From Acanthornis magna (taxonomy: Eukaryota; Chordata; Aves; Passeriformes; Acanthizidae), in contig JAWUZG010000052.1 of NCBI GenBank assembly GCA_036785705.1, positions 3,038,001 to 3,102,000 on the forward strand: a stretch of 64,000 nucleotides of DNA, in the 5' to 3' direction. The notes under the pieces were generated by a model. That model saw only the letters and a list, made by a program, of their open reading frames with translations, made no database searches and was not told where the DNA came from. Made by a program: the position numbers and the translations under genes. Below, piece by piece: positions 33,959 to 46,262 of this stretch (position 1 is the stretch's first letter; each line of letters starts with the position of its first letter).

Positions 33959-34631
33959 TGTCCTGGGGTGGCATAATGATATTTTGTATTCCCTATCGTT
34001 TGTATACTTGAGCAGAAATATGGTCCTGTAGCTTTAACTGTGTCACACAGCTGGGAGAAAGCTCTGCCCGCGCGGGATGTTTTGAAACTTTTTCCCTGGC
34101 TCTCCTACGGGGGAGTGAGAAGGAGGAAGGGACACTGGTTTTTTTTGGTTTTTTTTTTCTTTCCTCAGCCAGTTGCTGCTGCTGGTTGCTGGTGCTACTG
34201 GTGTGGCTGCTGCTTGGGTTTTCCTTTTTCTTTCTTTTCCCCCGGGATTTTTTTTTCCTTTTTTTCCTCTCATCATTTTTGGATCCTTTTCTTCGACTTG
34301 CTTTCTCATCCGAGAACCTGAGGAGCCCCGGAGGACAGCGGACGAGAATCGTCCAGGGAGGAACAGCACCCGGCCCCCTCCGGGGACCCCGGAAAGGGGA
34401 AGCTACGCCTGAGGAAAAGGACACTAAAGTTCATCAGCTGTTTATTCAGGTTTAATGACCCTTTTTCCCTTTCCCCTTCCACTGTGTGGTCTGTTAATTA
34501 AACAGTTTTTCCCACTTTAGGCTGGGATATTCTGTTGTTGTGGGGGAAGGGGTGCCAGAAACCTTGTTGTGGGGGGGAGGCACCTGTTCAGAGTGCTTTC
34601 CACCTAGGATATTTGTCTCTAATCCGAGACA
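33959..34631 (+). repeat. Complete 3' LTR of the ERVL-like provirus
   Basis: A 673-bp LTR has perfect inverted ends TGTC...GACA, with the AGGTA duplication directly after. It contains the T-rich and GC-rich blocks also found in the 5' copy, then about 218 bases unique to this copy that include ATTAAA (34497-34502) followed by a GT-rich stretch (TCTGTTGTTGTGGGGG), a normal poly(A) arrangement. The segment from 34414 to the end is what the 5' LTR has lost. Confidence 0.93.
34497..34502 (+). terminator. Poly(A) signal ATTAAA in 3' LTR
   Basis: A hexamer variant followed about 25-45 nt later by a GT-rich element. It is the likely 3' processing signal for proviral RNA. It has no counterpart in the truncated 5' LTR. 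Confidence 0.65.
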
Positions 34632-34636
34632 AGGTA
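34632..34636. repeat. Right target-site duplication AGGTA
   Basis: Matches 29502-29506. It directly follows the GACA end of the 3' LTR and fixes the LTR boundary. Confidence 0.9.
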
Positions 34637-34683
34637 GCAATATATATGATAAATACAGATATATGGAGAGATATCTAGGTAGA

Positions 34684-34684
34684 T

Positions 34685-34750
<66 letters not shown>
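34684..34750. repeat. (GATA)n microsatellite
   Basis: About 16 near-perfect GATA units begin 48 bp downstream of the provirus. GATA arrays of this type are known from vertebrate sex chromosomes (Bkm-type repeats) but also occur elsewhere. Confidence 0.97.
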
Positions 34751-35581
34751 TGATGGAGCATCAGATCTCACCCATCATCTGGGTCTCAGATAGCCCAACA
34801 AATCTCTCCCTGATTTGTTCTTCTTCCCTCTTCCAGACTAATTTCTTCACAGTAAAGCAAGGAGAAAACATTATGTCATCTCCATTTTCACCTCCAAACT
34901 CAAGACATCATGTGGCATTATGAGCTCAAACTTGAGGAATATTGGCCAGGAGTTAATCTGAACCCAACTTTCTATAACTATTACAAAAGGAAATACAGAT
35001 ATTTGCGGATTCACTGGTTGTTTTTTTGTTAAACCACAGATCACACTAACGAAAGAATAAACAACCAGCAACAGTATTTATGAGCCCATTAAAAGAACTG
35101 TCTAAGGAAACTGCAGTTAAAGTCTGTTTATCATTGTTCCTGTATACTGTTTCCAGAAGCTTAATTTAAATGAGTTATAAAAAAGTAAAACAAGCCATTT
35201 CCAAACAATTCTCACAATTTAAATAATAATTAACAAATAAATCTAACAACTGTAAAAGAAAATTGCAAATAAGAGATGGACCCCCAGTCAGCAGAGGTTG
35301 GCTGCTTAACTCTGTACCAAGGGCCCCAAGTCCAAGCTCGGCTCAGGCAAGAACTGATGTCTTGGTTTCCATGGAGTTGTGCCAGAACCATGCCCACTCT
35401 TAGTGCAGCTAGAACCAGTTAACGTCCTGCTCTGGTGGAGATCACTGGGAAGAACAATCCACCACGTATTACTCAAGACTGAAAAGAGGAGGGAAGACAA
35501 ACTCTTCATTACGAGAGGGTGCAGATGAGATTGGGTGTATCATTCCCTCAAAGTTTTCGAAAAACACATGGATATGGCATT
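34751..35581. other. Unassigned AT-rich DNA
   Basis: No gene or classifiable repeat was seen. Confidence 0.6.
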
Positions 35582-35663
35582 TGGGGTCATGGTTCAGTGG
35601 TGAATACGGTGGTGCTGAGCTAATGGTTGGACTTGATGACCTTGGAGGTCTTTTCCAACCTGA
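35582..35663 (+). mobile_element. CR1 LINE 3' end, very short
   Basis: Reads TGGGGTCATGGTTCAGTGG, TGGTTGGACTTGATGACCTT and GGAGGTCTTTTCCAACCT, the last ~80 bases of a CR1 tail. The terminal octamers are lost. Confidence 0.85.
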
Positions 35664-38600
35664 AAAATTAAATGTCCTTGGCTGGGGCAGTTTTTGTACA
35701 GTAGATTTGCCTTTTTTAACAAGTGGCCTTATCATTTGCAAAAACTGGGCCAAGCAAAACCACCACATTACCAAAGTTATTTATTGACTAGAACTGATAG
35801 ATAACAGAAGTAGCAAAAAGGGCATACAACAAAAGGGACCAAACTTGCTTCTCCAATCTCAGAAGTATCTTAACCCCTGTGTAGAGAAGAGTGTAACATA
35901 TTAAAAACCCCACACATTATATTTCAGATATTCTCCTCTCTTCAGCTATTCCTATTACCTACCTTAGATATTCCCTGATAAGTATTCTGTTTTGAGATTG
36001 TCACAGTCCTCATCAGCTGTAAAATGATTTCGTCTGCTCGTGAGTCTGGACCCTAATATATTTTGATCCACGTGTAAATTTTACTGTGTGCTCTCTTCCC
36101 CTTTCAGTACCTAAATATTTGCAAAACTGTGACTTTGACTGCTGGCCCAATTCCACTCCTGCCAAGCAGCCTGGGGAACTGAGAAATATTCCAAATATAC
36201 TCTGAGAAGGATCAAAATTTTTTTACCTCCCCTGAAGCAGCAGTAACAAAAGCACTGCTGAAACATTAACAAGTACATCTCTGACTTATGTTAAGGAAAG
36301 TGTAACAGGCTTGGAAGACACATAAAATAAATGATCATGTTAACATCAGAACAGATTAAATAAGTCACAGTACATTAAATTACTTTTTCTGCCTTTGTAT
36401 ACTCCTCAGGCACTTCTGGGCTGAAAACCATATGACACAATTCAGTTTTCTAGGGAAAACTCTGTAGCACTGAAAGTTGGAATGTGCACAGTCCTATGGG
36501 AACTGAGACTGTAGCACTCAAAACACTGATTTTGTACCTGAATAATGGGGATGTTCAGCAAGTGAGGTGTCTTCCTCTTTACACCAACAGGTCTTCATAT
36601 TTAAAACATATCTATCTTGAGAACAAGTCTATAAGTTTCTATTAATGCTCAATATTATGCCACCTGGGAACACTATAATGTGAAGTTCAATTAAAAATGA
36701 GCTTTCAAGGCAAGACATTTAGGTTGTGTGATCAGATGCATAGGTAGGGATAAAAGGTTTACCACCACCACAAGAGTGCTCCTTTTGAGCTGTTTCACAC
36801 CACTGCTGGTATGCTAATTGTCTCGAGTTTGTCAGTTTGTTTGTCAGCTGATGGTTCTCCAATGTTCAGAAACAGATTATAGTCTCTGTCATTTTAGCTC
36901 TTCATTCTCAGTGGAAAAAAGTAGTAGCTAAGTGTCTAACTCCTTTAGGAGTTATGTACTGACATGCCTTTGGAGACCTCAATTTTAATCTTTTTGTGTT
37001 CAAAAAGAAAAAACATGAGACAATCCAGGTATTTAGTCCGACTATTAAAATATTGAGTGCATCCACTCTGAAAGCACTGAGATGCTTTAAGATAGTTGCA
37101 ATTTTACTGTATAAAGGTGTAGTGCATTTCTTCTGAGGAACAGAAAATGTTCCCAGTTTCAAATAGTGACACAATGAACTCTAAGCAGTCTTGAACTGAG
37201 GGTCATAAGGAATTACATAAGGCTCAGATTGCTTGGCTCATATTCTTTGGATGTCCCAACATTTAGTCCAGAATGCATTGCATGGTAATTGTAATATGCA
37301 AATGTTATAATATTATTATAATTTAATTTTTTTTTACCTTATTATATGAGGAGGCCAAGACTGTTCTGCTTTATTTCTAATGGGCTTTGAATAAGTGTGC
37401 AGTATGCAAGGGATTATTGTATTTATTTTCTGTAAACACAGAAACAATATATCAGGGTTTGAAGAAAAAGGTTATTTCCCACCCCCCCAATTTTCTTAGA
37501 AAGTCATTTTTTATTTTTAGCATCTTCAGTTGTTTTCAACTCTATTCTGTCCAGTGCCATGTTTTCTAGCAGACCGTGGTTTCACAAGAAAAGAATCAAC
37601 AATAAAACCCAGACTACCTGTCCAAAACAGAGGTTACCTTTATACTGATAAATTACATTTATGCTACATTTAGACTGATAAAGAGCACCAGAAAGTATCC
37701 TCAGGGACTGGAATTCAATCAGCTCTAAAGGTAAGCTGCTTTAACAATCCCTGGCCATACTTTTGGCCCCAGCCTGGTTAGTGCTCACCTGAACAATTTC
37801 TGGGAAGTGTTCAGAAGTTAGCATGCACCAGGGATCACTCTCAATAGGCAGTTGGGATGCAGGCATCATGTAATTGAGGCTGAAAGGTTTTAACATTATG
37901 TTCATGCCAGTAGTCCTTATCACCAGAAAACAATCCTTAGCATATTTATTGTACTTGTAGATAGGTAGCCAGAGAGTCCACGTATTTGAGACAAACATAA
38001 ATTATCTCATTGCAATGCATTTTAGATGTAAGAAATATTCAAATCCTATGACCATAAGACAGTTGTTTACAAAGTGCCCTGAGGCTGCACTTTAATTAAT
38101 TAAGGGTATCCTTATCTGATTCCTTTTCACTGTCAAAGAATCTCTGAGGAGAAAGTAACCTGTGTGGATACACAGTTAAGCAGGAGAATGCTAACTGTGA
38201 CATGGTGTGTAGGTGTGACTTATGTAGAGGGTACTATTCCTGAGATCAAACTTTGCAAGGCTGCTCCAGTTTTGCCTGGAGTATGTTGGCTTCATGAGAC
38301 GTCACTCTGTCTAGTCAGTTGCAATGAACACATTTCAGTGTAATAGCTCTTAGGGTATTCGGATTTTATTTCTTTAAAGTCCCAAAGTTTAGGAGTCCTT
38401 GATCACATGAAAGTCATAAGTTTCTGTGTTGATAATGGATTTTTCTAAGTCTTGTGATTTTGGGGAGTGGGGATTGGGGGGAAGGGAATAATGAAAACGC
38501 AAACATTGCAGTCTCCGTAGCCATTAAGAAATAGTAGGGATCTGTGTGTTACTCGTGTTTCTTACTCAGACTCAAGGCTAGTGGTGCGAGAATAAATGGA

Positions 38601-41548
38601 GCGTTGTTTATGCATGTCTAGGCAGTACAGCAGTGCATCCTAGTCCCAAGTATTCGATGTAGCTGAGTTATATGCTGGTAATAATTTATGTATTGGTATC
38701 AGTTCATATGCTGCCGTTTTAGCACATTTCAGTAGAGCTGCTAACCTCTCGGGAAAATGGCTACCTCTGATCTCCAACATTTTTTCCTAATTAAAAACTG
38801 TTGTTGTTTTCTTTTTAATAACTATATCAGAAGAAACTCAAGAACATTTCGGAGAAAGACTTATTTTTCTTATTTTTACAGCAAATCTCCAAAGGAGGTT
38901 CTCTCTTTGCTTTCATGCCACACCAACCATTCTTTAATTCCCTAGGTCAGCATGTGAACAAAATTGTTGATAAACAGCTGGCAAAACAAACAGACAAAAC
39001 TGCTACCATATAAAAGTTTTATCTGCTTTAGTATCATTTGTTAAACAAGTGCCTGTGCATATTTCAGATAGATTTTGATAAAATGCTTCTTCCTTTTGAT
39101 GCTACATGACCATTAACTGACTGACCATGTAACAAGCATAAAAGTTCAGTATTTATGTGCTTGATTAGTGAATGTTCTTTTCTGAGCTGGACCATAAGGT
39201 CATTTAATTTACGTCATGGTTTATTACCCCATTCTTACGTATTAATTCATCGTGTCTATGTATAGGTACTTATATAGGTGATTTGGGATAACCACTTAAA
39301 AAGTAGCAGCCTACTCCCTGGGGTGCATCAGTTGCCCACACCATGAGACATTTATAATTATATAATTTATTTTCTTATATTTGATTACTGGCAGATTGGA
39401 CTGCACTCTGCTGGTCTACCCTCTCTGCCAGCTACTTGCACCGTGATCCTGAACTCTGTCTCATGCCCTCATGACTATACTGATGCAGTCTGTGAAGACG
39501 CCCGTGGCATAGTTGCTATTCAAATAAATAGACTTGTGCTAGAGTTGTAAGCTTTCCCTTCTTTGGCCAGGAATCATCAACTATCTCTGTGCCAATTGTT
39601 TCCTTCTTTATTTGTCTTTAAACCTAAGTCTCAATCTGTTCCCAAGTTCACATCTTCATACCATCCCACTTGCACAAGGCAGGCTGGAGGGAAGATATTG
39701 AGTTTACTAAGTGTAAATGTCTGCCTCTGATCAGATCAAAATTACTGTTCGTACCCTTCACATGTGATTGTGTCTATCTGCCAATTTTACAATATTCTTC
39801 CTGAAACCTTGTTTCCTTTAATGTACAATGATATTCTTTCATCAGCCCAACTTGTTTTTTCTTTCCCATATTGTTTGCATCTTGCAAATTCAGTATCTCA
39901 CTCGCTACCATATGAAACAAAGAGATGAATATTTTATTTTAATGAAATATTATATGATTCACCTTTTTTAGTTTTAGATTTCTGGAATTTGTGCAAGAAT
40001 GTATGTATTTGCACTTGGTCTGGTTATTTAATTTTAAGTGTCCTCCTTAAATGGGTCTTTGATTCTTGAAAATGGTCATCTTTGTTTCTTCTTTGCTTCA
40101 TCTGCATTTTATGAACTTCTGTCCCAATATTTAATTGAACAGAGACTTTTTTATGATATCAATTTTCTAATGGTTTCCAATCATCTCTCTTACTCATCTC
40201 ACATTGCTCACCATCTCCTCATCACCACTTTTTCCAGCTTTATGTTTTGCACTGTCATTTTTATTATCTTCAGCAACCAAAAGACTTCTAGAGAGATTGT
40301 TCTCTGTTCCTGAAGGAATCACCCATGTCACTGCTTCCCTCATCTCCCCCAGCTGGTTCCCTGTAGGCTTAAAATAGAAGATTCTGGCTTTGGCCACAAC
40401 AGAATGTTCTCACTGCATGCTCACATATTTTAAGGGAAGCATTAAAACTGTCCTGTGGTTTTTAAAGTTGTTTTCAACGTCATATGCATGGTGAGAAATA
40501 GTTCATTTGGACAACTTGAGCATTTTACACCTTATATCATGCAGCACATCAGGGCACACCAAACATATTCCATGAATTAAATCTGATCCTCTGTGACACA
40601 GAATTTTTATACTGCAGGACTTCATTATTGCACAGTAGTATATGTGACATATGTGGAAGGCAATCCAGTCACTTTAGAATATAATTATTTTGATTTTGAT
40701 ACAGCCAAGGCTTGCCCATGTTTGGCAAAAAGATATTTGTCTTTAGCTGATACAAAGATCAATTACTCAGTAACTTTTGCAGAGTTATAACAATTCGCAT
40801 CAAGTAAAATACTGCCGATGCCTTCTGGGGAATAAGAGACCAAAGCAGAGTTCTATTTGACCTTTCCAAGGAGGGCATTATTAAAAATTTATTCCTTCCA
40901 GAATTCTAATTGGCTTCTTTTGGTGACCTTTCTGGATAATGGTGATGTTTTTCTCAGACTTTACAATGCTCTCAGGTAGGGAATTCCTTCACTGCTCTGA
41001 CACAGCAACTGAATTTTAATTTGCATCCTAACTCCATCACTTCCTTTCTCAATAATTTCATGCTACAGTTTTGAGCAAGGTGATTTTTGCTGGAATTTTT
41101 TTTTGATAGATACTTTATCCCTTATTCTTAAATCCTGGGGAAAAAATCACCAAACTTAAGATCAGACCAGATTCAGGGAAGTGTCTAATAACACAGAAAA
41201 ATCTTACCAAGATGGAAAAGCATATGAGTAAGAATGCACTGCTAGTGACCAGCTGCTTAATTGGTTTTGGCTACACCTGTTTTTAGCTTGTTCTGTGTTC
41301 CCAGGAACAGACTTGGTCTCCGTCTTGCATCTGGAGTGTCTGTCAAATGCAGGTCCCAAAGTGAATTAAATTCTTTCCTACACCATGATTTCTCCAACTG
41401 GAAACTTCTAGCTTTGCTCTACATTGAAGCTAGGAAACGCTGGGAATTATTTGTAGTATGGATAAAGTGGATAGAAACTTTGGAGTTGATCAGCTTTATT
41501 GTTCAGATACACCTACTTGTGAATCTTTTCATTATTCATTATGAGACT
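35664..41548. other. Unassigned AT-rich DNA
   Basis: Nearly 6 kb without a supported gene or repeat. The longest frames (about 90 codons) lack motifs, and the 110-codon frame at 41261-41593 runs into a CR1 tail and is chance. Confidence 0.55.
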
Positions 41549-41885
41549 GTAAAGATGGAGTTGGACTCCTCTCAGTTGTGTCCAAGAAAATGACCAAAGA
41601 CAACGGACAGGAATTACAGAAAGTCCTGTTTCAGCACAAGAAAAATAAGTTTTACTCTGCAGGTTGTCAAACTCTGGAATAGGTTGTCCAAAGAAGTTAT
41701 GGAGTGTTCATGTGTGGAGGGTAGACAGAGCTTTGAGGAACCTGATCTGTCTGATCATTCTTTGAGGGCTTCAAGGCCTCACTAGACATAGCCCTGAGAA
41801 ATCTGCTCTAGATGACACTGCTTTGGGGTCTTCAAGACTACAGAGTTCATCAGGTCACTTCCAACCTTCATGATTCTTTATTTTA
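41549..41885 (+). mobile_element. CR1 LINE 3' fragment
   Basis: Begins AAGATGGAGTTGGACTCCTC (approximate left end), then CTCTGGAATAGGTTGTCCAA, AGAAGTTATGGAGT, CTAGATGACACTG-like blocks and CACTTCCAACCTTCATGATT. It covers the CR1 ORF2 end and tail with numerous substitutions. A ~70-bp stretch (TTTGAGGGCTTCAAGGCC...) appears to be partly duplicated inside the tail. Confidence 0.85.
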
Positions 41886-44390
41886 TTGCTACAAACAAAG
41901 TAAAAAATCTTGCTGCATTTTTTTTTTCCTGGAAAATAGTTTAGCTTCTTTCTCCAGCTGAAATGTGAATAACTGTTTGGATTTTACAGACTATGGAATT
42001 TTTATTTAAAATGTTAGAAGGTTTTTTCCTACCTGATTTATAGTCCACTCAGAAAATGTTTTTATTAAAATTATATGAAGGTGAGTTTGTTCCGCACCGT
42101 TCTTCCATGACCAGGATTACATGTTTAGCCGGAACAAAACCTCTAAACAAAATTTAAAGTTCTGTTGCTTTGCATATTACCTCTCATTTTTACCATTCAT
42201 TTCAGTTGTAAAATACGTGGCCACCTGCCAGCATTATTGTGGCAGCATCCCATATGAATGTTAAGCAGGCAACAATGATGCACTATAATTACAGTGCTTG
42301 AAATGATTGGAAATAAATTGGCACTCCAGTTATAGATGCATGAATGAGGCTCCACTATATCACAGTCAGTCCATTAATTTCTGAAATAGCTCAGGCGATC
42401 TCACTATTTTAGCAACATTCGTTATTCGCCGCTGCAATGAATCACAGTGAACAGTGACAGGGGCCTGGAAATTAGCAAGTTGAAGGACATTTGGAAACAA
42501 AAGAACTTAAAACTATTCCATGTTACTTTGTGCCCCAAAGAGAAAATAACCTCCAAGTGCAATATCGAAACCTATTTGCTGCATTTTGAGAAAGAAAATC
42601 TTAATGTAGTTTTCAGTCCCATCCGATGCCTTCAGTCAATTTACACAGTATTCCAACTGAGCATGGAAATAATTTTATGGAAATCTGCACAGTAAGCACA
42701 TCCACATTTCTACAGTGTACTACAAACATTTCAATGGGAAACTCAGGACTGCAAATGTAAGTACTACATGTTACATTCGCTACTCTCAGCAGGCTATTGC
42801 TCTTAAGATAACACATTATTAACTTGGTACTGCTAAACCAGTCCAGGTGATTTGAGAACTGGGTCTGTGACAAACACCTATGGTGAATGCCATAGGTACA
42901 GAAACTTGTTTAATATTTTCTGTGCATGGGTCTGTCCCAGTTGCCCCTTTAGTTCACCCTGAGCCTTAAAAATGTTTTGTTTTCCCCCCATCATGTGCTG
43001 TGAAAGGTTACTGTCAACTCATCAGTAGCCCAGTTTCTCTGAGGCTGCATCAGAATAAAGGAGAAAGAGGAAGAAATAACATCACTGTAGGAGAGAGGAG
43101 AAAGACTGTCTCCATTCAAGTGACTACCAATGGCCCTATGGCTACTCTCCACCAGCTCTGTGTCAGGGTCAAGATGGGGAGAGAGATACATGAGCACCAG
43201 ACTTCCAAGGTCCTTCATCCACTGTTCAATTCACTCTCCAATTAATCAGTCTGAAAACTGAACTACTTTCAGTGTCCTCCAGTGTGTACTGGGTAGTGGA
43301 AAGGGCTGGTCACAGAACATCAACAACAACATCTATGTCAGTAGGATGATGCCTCTGGGCACTGGAAATAAAGACCAGCGTCTGAGAACACCAAACAGTC
43401 TTACAGATTTAAAATTTTCAATAGGAATTTTAATCCAGCACGAATATTTATAAAGAATTTTAAATTAATTTCAAACAATTGCTAAAAGACTAAAGCTGGT
43501 CATTACTGCGAAGTCATCAGGACCTGAAATTCCAATTTAAGTATTAGTAATTCCCTACTGCTCTTTCAAGGATTTGTAATTATGTCATTCCAGATTAATA
43601 GGCAAGCAATGTTAACAGCTATTCTATGTAATTTCTTAAAATAATGGAAAATATAAAATTCTGATTTAAGAAACTTTCATTTCATGCTCATAACTAGAGT
43701 AGGAAAATGTGAAATGTAGATCAAGAACAAAATTAATGTCACCATGCTCTATGGATATTTTCTAGAAAAATATTGTAATATTTTTTTAAAAAACAACAGA
43801 GTGCTCCTTGGAATTTTGAAATGTTCATCTTCTGAAACACTGAAACAGAGCAATCAAGATGAATGGGAAAGATGGGAAGTGTGGTTTGTAAATTTTCTGT
43901 GGGAGTTTGAATGGTGGGGGAGAAGGAAAATGGTATTGATCTTAATAAAGAATTCAATAACAGAAATCTAAGTAATGTCTAGAAGGTTTCATAGGAAAAA
44001 AAACAAAATAACTTTTCAAACAAGCTTGTATGTTGTCCTTGAAATTCTAAGTGTGACTAGTAAGCAGAACTGTATTGATCAGATTATATTGGATCAAACA
44101 TAGTGTATTTGTACAGTACTGTGGGAAAAAAATTACCCAAGTTGGCTACAAATCATCACATCTGGCAGATCTCAAAAGGCAGCTTTCATCAGCCTTTATG
44201 ACGTTCTGTAGAAACCAGGATATCTATATTTTCAACACATTTTAAAAGAAACTATAAAACCTCTGGTTGGGACACCAGCAGGAGGCAAAGTGTGTTAAAT
44301 CACACTGAAAAAAGATGTGTAAATGAAGACTGCTTCAGAGCTTTTGGGTAGGGATGTTTTAGTGTAGGTGCATACAAATATAACAATACA
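41886..44390. other. Unassigned DNA; part looks enhancer-like
   Basis: No gene was found. The segment at about 42190-42440 is dense in homeodomain, POU and SOX-like words (TTTGCATATTA, ATGAATG, AACAATGATG, ATAATTACAG, ATGCATGAATGAGG) and has balanced complexity, like conserved non-coding elements. That is a visual impression only. Confidence 0.45.
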
Positions 44391-44452
44391 CTCATGGAAT
44401 GTCCTGAGTTGGAATAGACCCATAAGGATTATAGAGTCCACCTTCTCCAAAT
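44391..44452 (-). mobile_element. CR1 LINE 3' end, very short (minus)
   Basis: Reads ATGGAATGTCCTGAGTTGG, GACCCATAAGGATTATAGAG, TCCACCTTCTCC, corresponding to the reverse complement of the final CR1 tail bases. Confidence 0.75.
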
Positions 44453-45842
44453 ATATACATCAAGAACTAAGAAAGGCAATTTTGACAGGAATGGGAGACT
44501 TTAAACTGAAAAGTCGTGTTTCTGAAAGACTGAGGCTTCATCATGAACCAAATGAGAAATTAAGGCATCAGTGTGTTTGAAATTCTGCGCAGCTTTGAGC
44601 TTATCAAAATCTCTTCTTTAGCAGGTCAGGAAACTTGAGTTTAGCCATGTAGTACATCTCTCATAGAAGTAAATGAAAAGCCCATTGTCAAATTTGTTGA
44701 GAATCGGAACAAGTCCAGAAGAGCACTCAACATTTTCTGAACTGCTGTACAAAGATTAACTAATTGAACCTCTATCCTTAGAAACTTCTTTGAGGGAGGG
44801 AAAAATGAAAACATCATCTTCTTAATAGTTGTTGCTTGCCCCAGACTTTGACACTAAACCTAAAATCCCATGACTAAAATGAAAAAGCTTTTTATTTTTA
44901 ACATTTCATTCCCTGTTGCATTGACTTGGATCAACGTGCTTTGAGGAGGCCACTGTCAAATTGCCAACTTTTTAGATGTATAATTTAAGCCTAATTAAAG
45001 GCTTGATAGAACTCTCTCAGTAAAATTAACTCATTCAAATAGCAGATAATTGAAGAACATTCACTAAGGACTTTTTCTACTTCCATACAGAACATAAAAT
45101 TTTTATTTCATCTTACAATATAAATTAAACTTGATAAAAGAGGTGTGGGGTTTGTTCCAAACTTAGGGATTTATATAAAATGGACAAGTTAATACTATTC
45201 CTTCCCTTTGGTGGTACTATGAATTATGTTTCTAGCAAACTTGCAGAATTTTAATATACTATAGCTTTCTTAAAATACTTTTCAATCTCCTTGCTATCTC
45301 TTGATTTTGGTATTGTGTGAGTTTCCTTGTTCAGAACTATCTGAAAAACTTCTAAGGTTCTTATTAACAGTGGTATCTCAGAGAAAAGAACAATTGTCAC
45401 GCAATTGTTAGATGGGGGGTTTTCTGCTTGGAAGGTCTTAAGGCTTACACCAGGATAACATTTAAATCTAAATGTTATCTAAATCTAAATTCTCTTACCC
45501 TCCGTGTTTGCTTGCCTACCAGCAAAATCAGTTTTTAGGTTCCTGGTTACTCAGCATTCATTACCAAACTGCCTTACCCAGCACATTGTTTGTTTGCCAG
45601 ATCGCTTATTTTGACTTCTAAGTGCTCTATGCTGATTTTGAGGGTCTATTCCTGATGTTGTATTAACTGCAGGCTCCATGCAAATCACATATGTTATCAC
45701 AGCACATTACAAGCCAGGATTTGAACCCTGTATTCCCCAGACACCAGTTATACTGTCAGGAAATGCCAGTCACTGAGGTCAGAAGTGTTTGGGTGTCTCT
45801 CTTTGGTGTTTGGGGAACATCTTGAGACCTGCTAAGGATATC
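44453..45842. other. Unassigned AT-rich DNA
   Basis: No gene was found. It contains an 11-bp inverted repeat at 45454-45479 (arm GATAACATTTA, loop AATC) overlapping short direct repeats ATCTAAAT. Confidence 0.55.
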
Positions 45843-45964
45843 ATCAGGTTGGATGGGGCTCTTTGCAGCCTGGTCTAGTGGAAGATGTCCCTGCCCATGG
45901 CAGGGGGATTGAGATAAATGTCATTTAAAGGTCCCTTTCAACCCAAATCATTCTATGATTCTAA
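45843..45964 (+). mobile_element. CR1 LINE 3' end
   Basis: Reads CAGGTTGGATGGGGCTCTTT, GCAGCCTGGTCTAGTGGAAG, ATGTCCCTGCCCATGGCAGG, GTCCCTTTCAACCCAAA and ATTCTATGATTCTA. The terminal octamers are preserved. It lies about 180 bp from an opposite-strand CR1 piece. Confidence 0.95.
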
Positions 45965-46141
45965 ATGAGCAGGCTTGGTTTGGAAGTGGAACTGGAGCAG
46001 TTTGAAAGGATTAGACTCTTTAGTGTCGACCGCTTTGTAGAAAGTAACCTGGTGCCCTTCAGCTGCTGGCAGTCAAAGCTGTATATTTAAACTACTAATG
46101 GACAGAACAGTTAAAGGAGTATAATCGATGCATTTCTTGTA

Positions 46142-46262
46142 CGTTACTCAGGGCCCCATCCAACCTGGCCTTGAACACTTCCAAAAATGGGGAGACCATA
46201 ACTTCTCTGGGCAACCTGTTCCAGTGCCTCACCACCATCACTGTAAATAATTTATTCCTAAC
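46142..46262 (-). mobile_element. CR1 LINE 3' fragment (minus)
   Basis: Reads ACTCAGGGCCCCATCCAACC, TGGCCTTGAACACTTCCA, TCTCTGGGCAACCTGTTCC, AGTGCCTCACCACCATCAC, the reverse complement of the CR1 tail. It lacks the octamer end. Confidence 0.93.

Larger units (their letters stand above)
29507..34631 (+). mobile_element. ERVL-like (class III) env-less provirus, young
   Basis: A 5.1-kb provirus runs between AGGTA duplications: truncated 5' LTR, Gag-like frame, TAG, protease-RT-RNase H-integrase frame, TA-rich tract, polypurine tract, complete 3' LTR. There is no env: only about 180 nt lie between the pol stop and the 3' LTR. No dUTPase-like segment was seen after integrase. The LTR parts that can be compared (about 442 bases) differ at one position, so the copy is young. 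The pol frame has no internal stop over 1046 codons. The classification rests on the 5-bp duplication, TGTC...GACA ends, Pol type and lack of env; a phylogeny would be needed to name the family. Confidence 0.93.
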
